Source: Fibrisoma montanum
Lineage (GTDB): Bacteria; Bacteroidota; Bacteroidia; Cytophagales; Spirosomataceae
Reading direction: 5' to 3'
NCBI RefSeq assembly: GCF_003583365.1
Contig: NZ_QXED01000003.1
Coordinates: 496,001-560,000, forward strand
Length of the DNA stretch: 64,000 nt
The position numbers were made by a program, and so were the translations under genes. Positions 18,273 through 26,830 of the stretch are shown here, in pieces. Within the stretch, counting starts at the first letter, position 1; the number at the start of each line of letters is the position of its first letter. The notes under the pieces were generated by a model, which was not told the DNA's origin, did not search any database, and was given only the letters and a program-made list of their open reading frames with translations.

Positions 18273-20195
18273 ATGGCCATGAAAACTCGTCTTTTAATCC
18301 AGATGCGTCTGGTCGTCGGCTTGTCGTTAGCCGTCGTTTCCGTGTCGGCCGGGCCGGTTCCCAGATCGGCAGCCCCCCGCAAATACACCATCGAACAGTT
18401 TATGAAAACGATCCGGTTCGGCGTGGCCGACATTTCCCCCGACGAGCAAACGGTCCTGTTCAGCAGCAACCAGGATGGCGTTTTTAACCTCTACGAAGTA
18501 CCTTTCGGGGGTGGGCAGCCCAAACAACTGACGACCTCGAAAACCGACGCCATTTTTGCCATCGGCTACCTGCCCGACGGCCGCATTCTCTACAGCAGCG
18601 ATCAGGGTGGTAATGAACTGAACCACATTTACCTGCGTGAAAAAGACGGCTCGGTCAAGGACCTGACCCCGGCCGAAAAAGCCAAGTTTCAGTTTGCGGG
18701 TCTGAGCCACGACCGGAAAAGCTTTTTCTACCAGTCGAACGAGCGAAGTCGGGCGGCCTACGATCTGTACGAAATGGATATCGCTACGATGAAACCGAAG
18801 CGGGTGTTCGAAAATCCGGGCGGCTTTTTTCCGGGCGACGTATCACCGGATAAACGGTACGTTGCCCTGGTGAAGCCGTACACGACCACCAACAGCGACG
18901 TGTATCTATTCGACACCCAGACCAAGGAAACGAAGCTGCTGACCAAACACGAAGGCGAGGTCAACAACGGTCCGGAAGGGTTCACGCCAGACGGCAAGTC
19001 GTTGCTGCTCTCGACGGATGAAGGCAGCGAGTTTGCCTACGTAAAAGCTTACGACTTGGCCACCGGCAAAAGTACCGTACTGGATAAAGCCGCCTGGGAC
19101 ATTTCTGCCGACTACCCGTCGTACAAAGGCCGCTACCGCGTTGTGTCGATCAATAATGACGCCCGTACGGAGCTAAAGATTATCGACACCCGGACCAACC
19201 AACCCGTCAGGCTCCCGGCGCTCCCGGGTGGGGACGTAACGGGTGTAAACATCGCCGACAGCGAGGGCCGGATGATCTTTTTCGTGAACAGCTCCAACTC
19301 ACCGGCTACGTTGTATTCCTTTGATTTCAAGACTAATAAAGCCACTCCGCTGGTACGTGGCCTGAATCCCGAAATCAATCCCGACGATCTCGTATCGGGC
19401 GAGGTCATTCGGTACAAATCCTTCGATGGGATGGAGATCCCGGCCCTGCTCTACAAACCCAAAGACCGGAAAGCAGGCGAAAAACACCCGGCTATCCTGT
19501 CGATCCACGGCGGACCCGGCGGACAAACGCGCCTGACGTACTCGCCCCTGGTGCAGTACCTGGTCAACAACGGCTACGTTGTGCTGGCGGTCAACAACCG
19601 GGGCAGCTCGGGATATGGCAAGACCTTCTACGCGGCCGACGACCGCAAACACGGCGATGCCGACCTGCGCGACTGCGTAGAATCCAAGAAATTCCTGAGC
19701 GCAACCGGCTACGTTGACCCGGCCAAAATCGGCATCATGGGTGGCTCCTACGGCGGTTACATGACCCTGGCGGGACTGACATTTACCCCCGATGAGTTCG
19801 CCGTCGGCGTCGACATTTTCGGGGTGGCCAACTGGATACGTACCCTGAACAGCATGCCCGAATGGTGGGGACCACAACGCGAGGCTATGTTTAAAGAAAT
19901 CGGTCACCCGAAAGCAGACTCGGTTGCGCTGTATAACAAATCCCCGCTGTTCCATACCGCGAAAATCCGCAAGCCGCTGCTGGTGATTCAGGGCGCCAAC
20001 GACCCGCGCGTGCTAAAAATCGAATCCGATGAAATTGTGGTGAACGTTAAGAAAAACGGGGTACCGGTCGAGTACGTCACCTTCCCCGACGAAGGCCACG
20101 GCTTCGTAAAAAAAGAGAACGAGATCACAGCGTACAAAGCCGTGAAGGAGTTTCTGGACAAATACCTGATGAATCCGCAAACGGCGGTGAGATAA
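18273..20195 (+). CDS. S9 family serine peptidase (prolyl oligopeptidase/DPP IV-like)
   Basis: A 640-residue peptidase. A short signal-like N-terminus is followed by a WD40/TolB-like beta-propeller (about 50-370; DGRILYSSDQGGNE, FTPDGKSLLLSTDEGSE) and an alpha/beta-hydrolase domain. The catalytic triad is seen as Ser492 (MGGSYGGYM), Asp577 (GANDPRV) and His609 (DEGHGF); HGGPGGQ supplies the oxyanion region. It cleaves short peptides, often after proline, in the periplasm or outside the cell. An ATG at 18279 is an alternative start. It is convergent with the GH5 gene across a terminator. Confidence 0.92.
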   Translation: MAMKTRLLIQMRLVVGLSLAVVSVSAGPVPRSAAPRKYTIEQFMKTIRFGVADISPDEQTVLFSSNQDGVFNLYEVPFGGGQPKQLTTSKTDAIFAIGYLPDGRILYSSDQGGNELNHIYLREKDGSVKDLTPAEKAKFQFAGLSHDRKSFFYQSNERSRAAYDLYEMDIATMKPKRVFENPGGFFPGDVSPDKRYVALVKPYTTTNSDVYLFDTQTKETKLLTKHEGEVNNGPEGFTPDGKSLLLSTDEGSEFAYVKAYDLATGKSTVLDKAAWDISADYPSYKGRYRVVSINNDARTELKIIDTRTNQPVRLPALPGGDVTGVNIADSEGRMIFFVNSSNSPATLYSFDFKTNKATPLVRGLNPEINPDDLVSGEVIRYKSFDGMEIPALLYKPKDRKAGEKHPAILSIHGGPGGQTRLTYSPLVQYLVNNGYVVLAVNNRGSSGYGKTFYAADDRKHGDADLRDCVESKKFLSATGYVDPAKIGIMGGSYGGYMTLAGLTFTPDEFAVGVDIFGVANWIRTLNSMPEWWGPQREAMFKEIGHPKADSVALYNKSPLFHTAKIRKPLLVIQGANDPRVLKIESDEIVVNVKKNGVPVEYVTFPDEGHGFVKKENEITAYKAVKEFLDKYLMNPQTAVR

Positions 20196-20203
20196 TGAAT
20201 TGA

Positions 20204-20242
20204 GCCTGGCCGTGTAGTCTCGTGCAGAACCCCCGGCCAGGC
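20204..20242. terminator. Terminator between S9 peptidase and GH5 genes
   Basis: GCCTGGCCG (20204-20212) pairs with CGGCCAGGC (20234-20242) and is followed on the plus strand by AGTTTTA. It sits between convergent stops. Confidence 0.7.
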
Positions 20243-20269
20243 AGTTTTACGCCCCTGCGTAAGCCGGCG

Positions 20270-21418
20270 TCAGTGCTTCATCAGCAGGTTCAGCAGCTTG
20301 CGGTCGAGTTTGTAGCCGTGCCAGTCTTCGTAAGCCACGTCGGTGCGTCGGGAATTCAGAATGCCGAAATCGCCGATGTACTCCCAGAGTGCAAAGCCAA
20401 TCTGGTTGGTAGACAGGATGTCGAGAACGTCGCCGAACCAGGCCAGAAATACGTCGTGCGGGGTCTTGTTCCAGCAGCCGCACTCGCCACAATGGACGCC
20501 CACACCCTGGTTGACCAGATCGATCCAGGGTTTATAAAACGTTTCCAGCATCGCCCGGCTCAGGTACTGCTGCCCGACCTGCCCCGGCCATTTGGGTTCC
20601 GGTGCCTGCTCAGGATTTTTGGTCGTCCAGGGGGCTTTGTAGTGCGAAATGGCCCCGGGTACGTAGCCACGGCAGCTCTGCGCAATGTTCAGGTCCGTAA
20701 TCTCCGGAATAACCGACTGCCCCACGTTATTCCCATCGGCAATGATCAGGTGGTCGGGGTTTTCTTTCCGGATGGCCTGCGAAGCGGCTACGGCAAGCTT
20801 GCGGTACAGCTCCCCCGGTACGGTCCCTTTCTTGCCGAGCTGATCATTCATATCGTCCCGCCAGCTTGGTTCGTTAAGCAGGTCAAAACTGATTTTCCTG
20901 GCCGATACGTTCCTGTACCGCTTCGCCCACATGTTCCAGTGAAAACAGAACGCATCCAACGCCCGCTGATCGGTCCAGAGGTTATACGGCTCATGAAATC
21001 CCGCGTTAATACAATATCCGGGGGCCCGGTGCAGATTCAGGCTGACGTGCAGTTTGTGTTTATGAGCCAGATGAACCAGATGATCGATGCGATCAACGGC
21101 CTGCTCATCAATCTGATACACCTCATCGGGCGTGATGTTTCGGCTGCGGTCGAAGCGCAGGTAATGCGGGTACGCAATCGGCAGCCGGACAAAGTTGAAG
21201 CCCCAGTCGCGCATCCATTTCAGGTGTTCTTCGGTCGTTGCCCCCCGGTTGGTTGTCGGATTGGGCGAGAAGAAATCGAGCAGGTTAAAGCCTTTCCACT
21301 GGGGTAGTTTGTTCTTTCGCTTTTCAGCCGCCAGCGGTAAAGTGAAATCGGCAGACGATCCCAGGTAAACGGATGAAGCCAGCGTGGCTGATTTTTTGAC
21401 GAATGTTCTGCGGTGCAT
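20270..21418 (-). CDS. Secreted glycoside hydrolase family 5 enzyme
   Basis: Started at the ATG at 21418 the protein has 382 residues and begins MHRRTFVKKSATLASSVYLGSS, a twin-arginine-like/Sec signal; longer in-frame starts are less likely. The GH5 barrel shows FNLLDFF, the DWGFNFVRLPIAYPHYLR strand, the acid/base Glu in SFDLLNEPSW and the nucleophile Glu in GVHCGECGCW. GH5 enzymes cut beta-glucans, mannans or related polymers with retention. The exact polymer cannot be told. A second GH5 of different sequence is at 35696. Confidence 0.9.
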   Translation of the reverse strand: MHRRTFVKKSATLASSVYLGSSADFTLPLAAEKRKNKLPQWKGFNLLDFFSPNPTTNRGATTEEHLKWMRDWGFNFVRLPIAYPHYLRFDRSRNITPDEVYQIDEQAVDRIDHLVHLAHKHKLHVSLNLHRAPGYCINAGFHEPYNLWTDQRALDAFCFHWNMWAKRYRNVSARKISFDLLNEPSWRDDMNDQLGKKGTVPGELYRKLAVAASQAIRKENPDHLIIADGNNVGQSVIPEITDLNIAQSCRGYVPGAISHYKAPWTTKNPEQAPEPKWPGQVGQQYLSRAMLETFYKPWIDLVNQGVGVHCGECGCWNKTPHDVFLAWFGDVLDILSTNQIGFALWEYIGDFGILNSRRTDVAYEDWHGYKLDRKLLNLLMKH

Positions 21419-21560
21419 CGGGCAATTGTGAGTAAACAACTGCCGGTTAAAGCACAGCAGTGGACCGGTTTTACCGCCCGCTCCCCTAAAATTAGCAGGC
21501 TGTCTGCCCCATCGTCTATGCAGAACCTCATCCACAGAGTAAACCTTCACCTAAAAAACA

Positions 21561-21590
21561 AAAACGCCCCAACTTGCATCGGGGCGTTTT
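21561..21590 (-). terminator. Terminator of the small secreted protein gene
   Basis: AAAACGCCCC (21561-21570) and GGGGCGTTTT (21581-21590) form a 10-bp stem with T-tracts on both strands, 30 bases beyond the stop at 21620. Confidence 0.85.
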
Positions 21591-21619
21591 CGGAGCCGGT
21601 CCGGCCGGACACGGGCGTC

Positions 21620-21991
21620 TTATTGCATGGCAATGACGCGGGTCGTTTCTACAGAAGCGGACGACAGTTTTACCTGCTTGCGGATGCGGCCTTCGATAGA
21701 GGCAATCTCCAGTTCATACTCGCCATCGGTCAGGTCTTCAACACTGAACAGAAACGCCTGCTTTGATTCCTTCTTGCTCAGGGTTTGCTGATACAGCACC
21801 TCATGCTGGCTGTTCCGCAGCGTAACCGTAACTGGTTTTTCACCTGTTTTCAAAACCGACAGGCGAATCTTATTGGTGTTCGTAACGAACGCGCTGGCCT
21901 CGAAAGACAAGGCTTTCGGTGTAGTAGGGTCGATCAGTGTGGCGGTGCTCAGCAGGGCTGACAGCACCAATTTGCTCATTAACGGTAACAT
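21620..21991 (-). CDS. Small secreted protein with a T9SS-tail-like beta-sandwich
   Basis: A 123-residue protein with a weak signal peptide (MSKLVLSALLSTATLI). The mature part, IRLSVLKTGEKPVTVTLRNSQHEVLYQQTLSKKESKQAFLFSVEDLTDGEYELEIAS, has the alternating pattern of the small beta-sandwich found in DUF3244 and Por-secretion C-terminal domains (L-DGxY-L near the end). It is not attached to an enzyme. The function is unknown. It has its own terminator, and the divergent gene at 22374 is 382 bases away. Confidence 0.65.
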   Translation of the reverse strand: MLPLMSKLVLSALLSTATLIDPTTPKALSFEASAFVTNTNKIRLSVLKTGEKPVTVTLRNSQHEVLYQQTLSKKESKQAFLFSVEDLTDGEYELEIASIEGRIRKQVKLSSASVETTRVIAMQ

Positions 21992-22373
21992 GGTTGTGTG
22001 TTGTTTATGGTTGTTTACTGTTCAGTTTGTGTGATCCAAAGCACGTGCCAGAAACGTATTGCTATTGATTGTCAGACTTTTACATCTTTGTGCCAATCCT
22101 TGTGCTGTACGCATTCGGACAGTCTTCGTTCACGACCGGACAAAACTACACACCGCTGTTCATCGCTGCTCCTTCTGATTAGCCGAGCCGGAAGAATTAG
22201 CCTACCAACCGTATTGATTAGTAGCTGAAACGTAAACGGTTATGGCGCATACCGAACCAGAAACTAACCGACGGACCGGTGGTTGGACGATGGCGTAGAA
22301 GTTGACCGGCACTGTGCGGGTGATTGGTAAAAACTGTATACTTACAGCCGGAAACGCCCCCTATTCCCCGACC
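21992..22373. other. Divergent intergenic region
   Basis: About 380 bases between the small secreted protein (minus) and the gene at 22374 (plus). No gene, repeat or clear hairpin was seen; it presumably carries both promoters. Confidence 0.4.
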
Positions 22374-22991
22374 ATGAGCACCCTCCGAAAACTTTTTGGG
22401 CCCTTCAAAGACGACGTCTGGAAGCAATTAGCCACCGAGATCAACGCCAATTACATTGACGGCAGCTTCCTGAAAGGCAGTAAAGTTCAGGCAACCGCCG
22501 GCGAATGGACCATCACGCTCGACACCTACGTCGTATCGACCGGCAAATCGACCATTCCCTACACCCGGATGCGGGCGCCCTACGTAAACCTGGATGGCTT
22601 TCGCTTTAAGATTTACCGGAAAGGCCTATTTAGCAATCTGGGGAAGTGGCTGGGTATGCAGGACGTACCGGTGGGCTATCCCGAGTTCGACGAGCAGTTC
22701 ATCATCCAGGGCAACGACGAAACCAAACTCCGGATGCTGTTCGACAACGAAACGATCCGGCAGCTGATTGATTATCAACCCAGTATCAGTCTGGAAGTGA
22801 AAGACGATGCCGGCTGGCTGGCGTCGAATCAGTTTCCCGAAAATGTCGACCAACTGACGTTCGTAGTGGTGGGCGTCATCAAGGACCTTGAACGGCTCAA
22901 ACGGCTGTACGAGCTTTTTGGCGAGATCCTCAATCACCTCTGCCAGATCGGTTCGGCCTACGAAACCGATCCGCAGGTTAAGCTGAAATAG
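22374..22991 (+). CDS. Conserved cytoplasmic protein of unknown function (DUF3137-like)
   Basis: The ATG at 22374 gives a 205-residue protein (MSTLRKLFGPFKDDVWKQLATEI) without signal peptide or membrane segment. Conserved-looking points are FLKGSKVQATAGEWTITLDTY, YTRMRAPYVN and YPEFDEQFIIQGNDETKLRMLF. The last recalls the YPEFDxxFxVxGNDE pattern of DUF3137-type proteins, but the match is partial. Function unknown. It ends 7 bases before the enolase-superfamily gene and is probably co-transcribed with it. Confidence 0.65.
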   Translation: MSTLRKLFGPFKDDVWKQLATEINANYIDGSFLKGSKVQATAGEWTITLDTYVVSTGKSTIPYTRMRAPYVNLDGFRFKIYRKGLFSNLGKWLGMQDVPVGYPEFDEQFIIQGNDETKLRMLFDNETIRQLIDYQPSISLEVKDDAGWLASNQFPENVDQLTFVVVGVIKDLERLKRLYELFGEILNHLCQIGSAYETDPQVKLK

Positions 22992-22998
22992 ACCGACT

Positions 22999-24405
22999 AT
23001 GGGCAACGGATCCGACAAGTCCAATCGCATTAACCGCCGGGAATTCATGCGGTACTCGGGTGCGCTTTCGGCGCTGAGTCTCGGCGACGCCCTGCCGGCT
23101 GTGCCTTCTCCCAGATCGCCCAAAACGATACGTATCAAACAGGTTGATTCGAGTTTTGAGCGCGAACCGCTGAACCCCTACCGCTTCAAAGGCAGTGCTA
23201 TTACGGAAAGCTGGCAAACCGCGGCCCTGCTGGAAAGCGACTCCGGCATTCGCAAAGTCGGTCTGGGTACGCAGGGGGTTCTCTGGTCGGACTCTGCCGT
23301 GTTTGCCGCCCACTCCGAGCGGGCCGGCAACGCCCTGATGTACGCCGTCAGCGACCGCGCCCTGCAGCTGCTCAGGGGCACGACGTTCACCAATCCGGTT
23401 GACCTCCTCGATCAGCTTCTGCCGGAGGTGTACGCCTACGCCAAAAAAATCACGAGCAATCCCGACCTGCGCAAAACCTTCGCGCTCAATGCCCTGGTCT
23501 GCGTCGACAACGCGGCCTGGCTGCTCTACGCCCAGGAAAACCAGATCGACCGGTTCGACGACCTGATTCCGGCGACGTACAAACCCGGCCTGTCGCACCA
23601 CCATACCAAAGTGGCCAGCATTCCGTCGTTCAGCGTCGGCACCACCGCCGAGACCATCAAAACGGCGGCCGATCAGGGGTACTTCATCATGAAGCTCAAG
23701 ACGGGCTCGGCCGGTACGCAGCAGGAGATGATCGAAAAGGACATTGCCTTTCTGACGGCGCTGCACAAGGCCATCGGGCATTACGAAACGCCCTACACCC
23801 AAAGCGGCAAAATCCCGTACTACTTCGATGCCAACGGCCGCTATGAGAAAAAAGAAACCCTGCTGCGGTTTCTTGACCACGCCCGCAAGATCGGTGCGTT
23901 CGATCAGATCGCCGTCATTGAAGAACCTTTCCCCGAGCATGTCGAAGCGTTCGTGGGTGACCTGGGCGTTCGGGTGGCCGCCGATGAAAGCGCCCATACC
24001 GTCGAGGATGCCGCCCGACGCATCGAGCTGGGCTACTCAGCCATTGCGGTAAAAGCCATCGCCAAAACGCTGAGCATGACCATGAAGATCGCGCAGCTGG
24101 CCTACGAGAAAAACGTACCGTGTTTCTGCGCCGACCTGACCGTCAACCCGATACTGGTCGAGTGGAACAAGAACGTAGCGGCCCGGCTTCCGGCCTTTCC
24201 CGGGATGAGTCTCGGATTGCAGGAAACCAACGGCCATCAGTACTACAAAAACTGGGATAAGCTGGTGCAGTATCACCCATTTCCATCGGCGTCGTGGACG
24301 CAGGTGCGCAAGGGTGTCTTCGAACTGAACGACGACTATTACCAACGCAGTGGCGGCATCTTCGCCCCCTCAGCGCACTACGTTGACCTATTCAAGCAGA
24401 CGTAA
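22999..24405 (+). CDS. Enolase-superfamily (mandelate racemase/muconate lactonising-like) enzyme
   Basis: A 468-residue protein with an RREFMRYSGALSALSLG twin-arginine-like N-terminus, so it may be exported folded. The barrel has the superfamily marks: a lysine strand IMKLKTG, metal ligands in YYFDANGRYE (Asp), AVIEEPFPE (Glu) and VAADESAH (Asp/Glu), and a second lysine in AIAVKAIAKT. These abstract a proton alpha to a carboxylate, giving dehydration, epimerisation or cycloisomerisation, usually of sugar acids or dipeptides. The substrate is not clear. It lies next to the DUF1080-like gene and the GH5 group. Confidence 0.8.
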   Translation: MGNGSDKSNRINRREFMRYSGALSALSLGDALPAVPSPRSPKTIRIKQVDSSFEREPLNPYRFKGSAITESWQTAALLESDSGIRKVGLGTQGVLWSDSAVFAAHSERAGNALMYAVSDRALQLLRGTTFTNPVDLLDQLLPEVYAYAKKITSNPDLRKTFALNALVCVDNAAWLLYAQENQIDRFDDLIPATYKPGLSHHHTKVASIPSFSVGTTAETIKTAADQGYFIMKLKTGSAGTQQEMIEKDIAFLTALHKAIGHYETPYTQSGKIPYYFDANGRYEKKETLLRFLDHARKIGAFDQIAVIEEPFPEHVEAFVGDLGVRVAADESAHTVEDAARRIELGYSAIAVKAIAKTLSMTMKIAQLAYEKNVPCFCADLTVNPILVEWNKNVAARLPAFPGMSLGLQETNGHQYYKNWDKLVQYHPFPSASWTQVRKGVFELNDDYYQRSGGIFAPSAHYVDLFKQT

Positions 24406-24478
24406 CCGCAGGCAAGTCACTCATTACCGTACGTTCATCTGGATTCCAGACAAAGTCTTTACCCGAAAACTCGTTGCA

Positions 24479-25165
24479 ATGACGAATCGACTCTTCCTCT
24501 TCACTGCGTTTCTTCTGTTTGCGGCCAGCCTGAGCCACGCCCAAAAAGATCAGCGTATTTCACTGACCAGCACGGCCGCGTTAGCGCCGGTCAATGTCCG
24601 GGTGGCTACCGATACCTACCTTGGTAAACAAGCCATGCGCGTGGTCGATACGGCCAGAGGGATAACCTCGGAAGTCAAGTATGCTAAAATCAAAGACCTT
24701 CGGTTCAGCAATGGCGTCATTGAACTGGAGGTGGCCGGAAAGCCCCTGGGCACAGCCATACAAACCGCCCGGGGATTCGTGGGCATTGCATTCCGCATCA
24801 ACGACGATAATTCCAGATTTGAATGCATTTACCTCCGCCCCACCAACGGCCGGGCGGATGATCAGGTCCGACGAAATCACTCGGTGCAGTACGTCTCCTA
24901 CCCGGATTACCCCTGGGAGCGAAGCCGGAAAGAAACGCCCGAGAAATACGAATCGTACGTCGACCTCGTAACCGGCGAATGGACGAAGGTTCGGATTGAG
25001 GTACAGGGCGACAAAGCCCGGCTGTACGTCCACGGAGCCGCCCAGCCGACCCTGATCATCAACGATCTGAAGCACGGTGTCAGTCAGGAAGGAGCCATCG
25101 GACTGTGGGTCGGCTCTGGAACCGACGCCCATTTCACCAACCTGACCGTCACCAAACAGCCGTAA
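24479..25165 (+). CDS. Secreted DUF1080/LamG-like carbohydrate-binding protein
   Basis: The ATG at 24479 gives 228 residues with a signal peptide (MTNRLFLFTAFLLFAASLSHAQ). The rest is a concanavalin-like beta-sandwich: FSNGVIELEVAGKP, GFVGIAFRINDDNSRFECIYLRPTNGR, WTKVRIEVQGDKARLYVHGA, GAIGLWVGSGTDAHFTNLTV. This is the DUF1080/3-keto-disaccharide hydrolase and LamG pattern. It could bind or cleave an oxidised disaccharide in the periplasm. It follows the enolase-like gene on the same strand by 73 bases. A more typical DUF1080 protein is encoded at 33281. Confidence 0.75.
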   Translation: MTNRLFLFTAFLLFAASLSHAQKDQRISLTSTAALAPVNVRVATDTYLGKQAMRVVDTARGITSEVKYAKIKDLRFSNGVIELEVAGKPLGTAIQTARGFVGIAFRINDDNSRFECIYLRPTNGRADDQVRRNHSVQYVSYPDYPWERSRKETPEKYESYVDLVTGEWTKVRIEVQGDKARLYVHGAAQPTLIINDLKHGVSQEGAIGLWVGSGTDAHFTNLTVTKQP

Positions 25166-25228
25166 GGTACTCGGCTTTACCCTACTTCAGGGCGAGTTTA
25201 CCCATAGCTAATGGGCTGCGTTTTGGGT

Positions 25229-25705
25229 TTACGGAACGTAGGGCCCGCCCGTTTCCCCCCAGCCCCAGGTTGGCATGGCGGCATCCGCCTGAACCGGGTT
25301 CTCCGCTGCATTGGAATTGAGCACGGCCAGCCGGCTCCCCCATTCCAGATAACCGACCAGCGCCGACCGAAACTCCGGATCATCGGGTAGTCCTACGTCA
25401 TCCGCACTGTCGAGCAGCAGCGCTAACCACCGCCGGCGTTGAGTTTCGGTGAGCTGTTTGCCTACATGATGCGCCACCATCTGCGCATGACTTCCGCCAT
25501 CGGTCGTGGTGTACATGGGCGGCCCTCCAAAAACTTCCCCGATAAAATGGGCAACGTGCCGGGCGTGATCGGGAGCCATGTGCAAGAACACGGGGGCTAA
25601 TATCTCGTCCTGACTTACTTTGCTGTAGAACAAGGCCGTGAGCCGCTCCAGGCGGTCGTTTTCGCCGGCCCAGGCATACAAGGTTGGTATTGTGCTATTC
25701 TCCAT
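25229..25705 (-). CDS. Group II truncated haemoglobin-like globin
   Basis: A 158-residue globin. The start, TIPTLYAWAGENDRLERLTALFYSKVSQDEILAPVFLHMAPDHARHVAHFIGEVFGGPPMY, and the later SHAQMVAHHVGKQLTETQRRRWL follow the 2/2 group II (trHbO) pattern. The proximal haem His is likely within AHH. Such globins bind oxygen or nitric oxide in the cytoplasm. The C-terminus (about 30 residues, ending TWGWGETGGPYVP) is longer than usual. It is transcribed alone, toward the DUF1080-like gene. Confidence 0.85.
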   Translation of the reverse strand: MENSTIPTLYAWAGENDRLERLTALFYSKVSQDEILAPVFLHMAPDHARHVAHFIGEVFGGPPMYTTTDGGSHAQMVAHHVGKQLTETQRRRWLALLLDSADDVGLPDDPEFRSALVGYLEWGSRLAVLNSNAAENPVQADAAMPTWGWGETGGPYVP

Positions 25706-25750
25706 ACCGGGATAGTCGGGTTACGCCTGTATATATTGTAGCCCCATGGC

Positions 25751-25850
25751 TTATTGTAACACCTCCGTCAGTTGCTTACCATTCGGATACAGCATATCCG
25801 CGATGCGCCAGCGGCCGTCGACCTGCTGCAAACGTCACTGACTTTGCGTT
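25751..25850 (-). pseudogene. Degraded 3' end of the DUF3828-like lipoprotein gene
   Basis: The minus strand encodes QQVDGRWRIADMLYPNGK then QLTEVLQ and a stop, matching the end of the intact gene at 26831-27364 (QQFDGRWRITDMLYPNGK, QLTEVLR, stop). The DNA match is perfect over 25761-25798 and continues with a few mismatches for about 35 more bases. Upstream, an extra 5 bases break the frame. No start remains. The copies are 1080 bases apart and flank the toxin-antitoxin locus. Confidence 0.85.
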
Positions 25851-26016
25851 CGGAGTATACCGCGTTCTGTCGCCCCCTGGGCTGCTACCGATAGTGTTAT
25901 ACTAACGTACAAGTTTTAATCTTGGCTTTGATTGTCGCAACAGGATTAAAGATGATAGCTGTTACTGCTGCGTTTGGTCGGCCCCGCTGATACAAAGCCG
26001 TGTGCTGGACTCTGCT

Positions 26017-26336
26017 TTAATCCGCTTTGATGATAATTGGTCCGACAGGTAACGTATCCTGTTGCAGGCAGGCGTTCACCTGTGGGGAAAGTTTTGTCAG
26101 TACTGTATACTGGTTTATTGGCGCATACAGCACAAACACGGCCAAGGTGTACTTAGTGAAGTTCTGCTGATGTTGTAAGTTTTTGTCAAAGGTCAGCAGC
26201 GCATGGAAGCCTTCATCCAGCATAAGTTGAAGCAGAGCCCCGTTCTTGATGCCATTCCATCCTTTCTCTGCGACTGTGAACACGTCATGTCCGGGGAAGT
26301 CTTGCTTTAAAAATTCTCATCAAGCAACAGCCGCAT
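26017..26336 (-). pseudogene. DUF5615 PIN-like toxin gene, frameshifted
   Basis: From an ATG at 26336 the frame reads MRLLLDENF and then hits TAA. In another frame the protein continues KQDFPGHDVFTVAEKGWNG-IKNGALLQLMLDEGFHALLTFDKNLQHQQNF and ends at 26017. One added T in the T5 run (plus-strand A5 at 26309-26313) would join them as MRLLLDENFLKQDFPGHDVF, a full DUF5615 protein with its typical acidic start (LLLDENF) and LLTFDKN. The gene overlaps the DUF433 antitoxin stop by 17 bases, the usual pair layout. Either the toxin is dead or the run was misread. Confidence 0.88.
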
Positions 26337-26559
26337 AGAGTTGCTCCACATCTTTAGAGGTCAATAGTTTACTGGCAGCATCTAGTAGGGCCACTGCCTG
26401 CTCTCTACGTACAGAAGGAAAATCATCTAAAAACTCGTCTAAGGCAACACCTGCTTCCAGATGGTCAAATAAACTCTCCACCGGCACACGTGTCCCTGTG
26501 AAAACGGGTATGCCTCCCAAAATGTCGGGATCTATTGTTATAAGTGTCTTAATATCCAT
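26320..26559 (-). CDS. DUF433 family antitoxin
   Basis: A 79-residue protein: ITIDPDILGGIPVFTGTRVPVESLFDHLEAG-ALDEFLDDFPSVRREQAVALL. This is the standard DUF433 (VapB-like) antitoxin with its winged-helix DNA-binding fold; it pairs with DUF5615 PIN-like toxins and represses its own operon. Its stop lies inside the toxin gene start. A TAACTTTG box lies just upstream (26564-26571, minus strand), so the message may have almost no leader. The toxin partner is frameshifted, leaving the antitoxin alone. Confidence 0.92.
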   Translation of the reverse strand: MDIKTLITIDPDILGGIPVFTGTRVPVESLFDHLEAGVALDEFLDDFPSVRREQAVALLDAASKLLTSKDVEQLYAAVA

Positions 26560-26830
26560 ATATCAAAGTTACCAAAATTTGCTCGTCTGGTAGTGATGGA
26601 AAAGTTACAACCAACGTCCATCAGCTTTCTGCTTTGCTGGCATTCTGTGGTTCGTCAGCCTGGAAACTGAAGCCGATAGAAAAGCAAAACAAAGTACAAA
26701 ATATATTCTATTGCTATAGACATTATATGTTGATTACTCTCTCTTCCGAAAATCCCATTGGCATCGTCTTGTGTTCTGCTCTTAAGGCATTTAAGTCAAT
26801 ACCAGGCGTATTTACGTTCGCAACCGTTTC

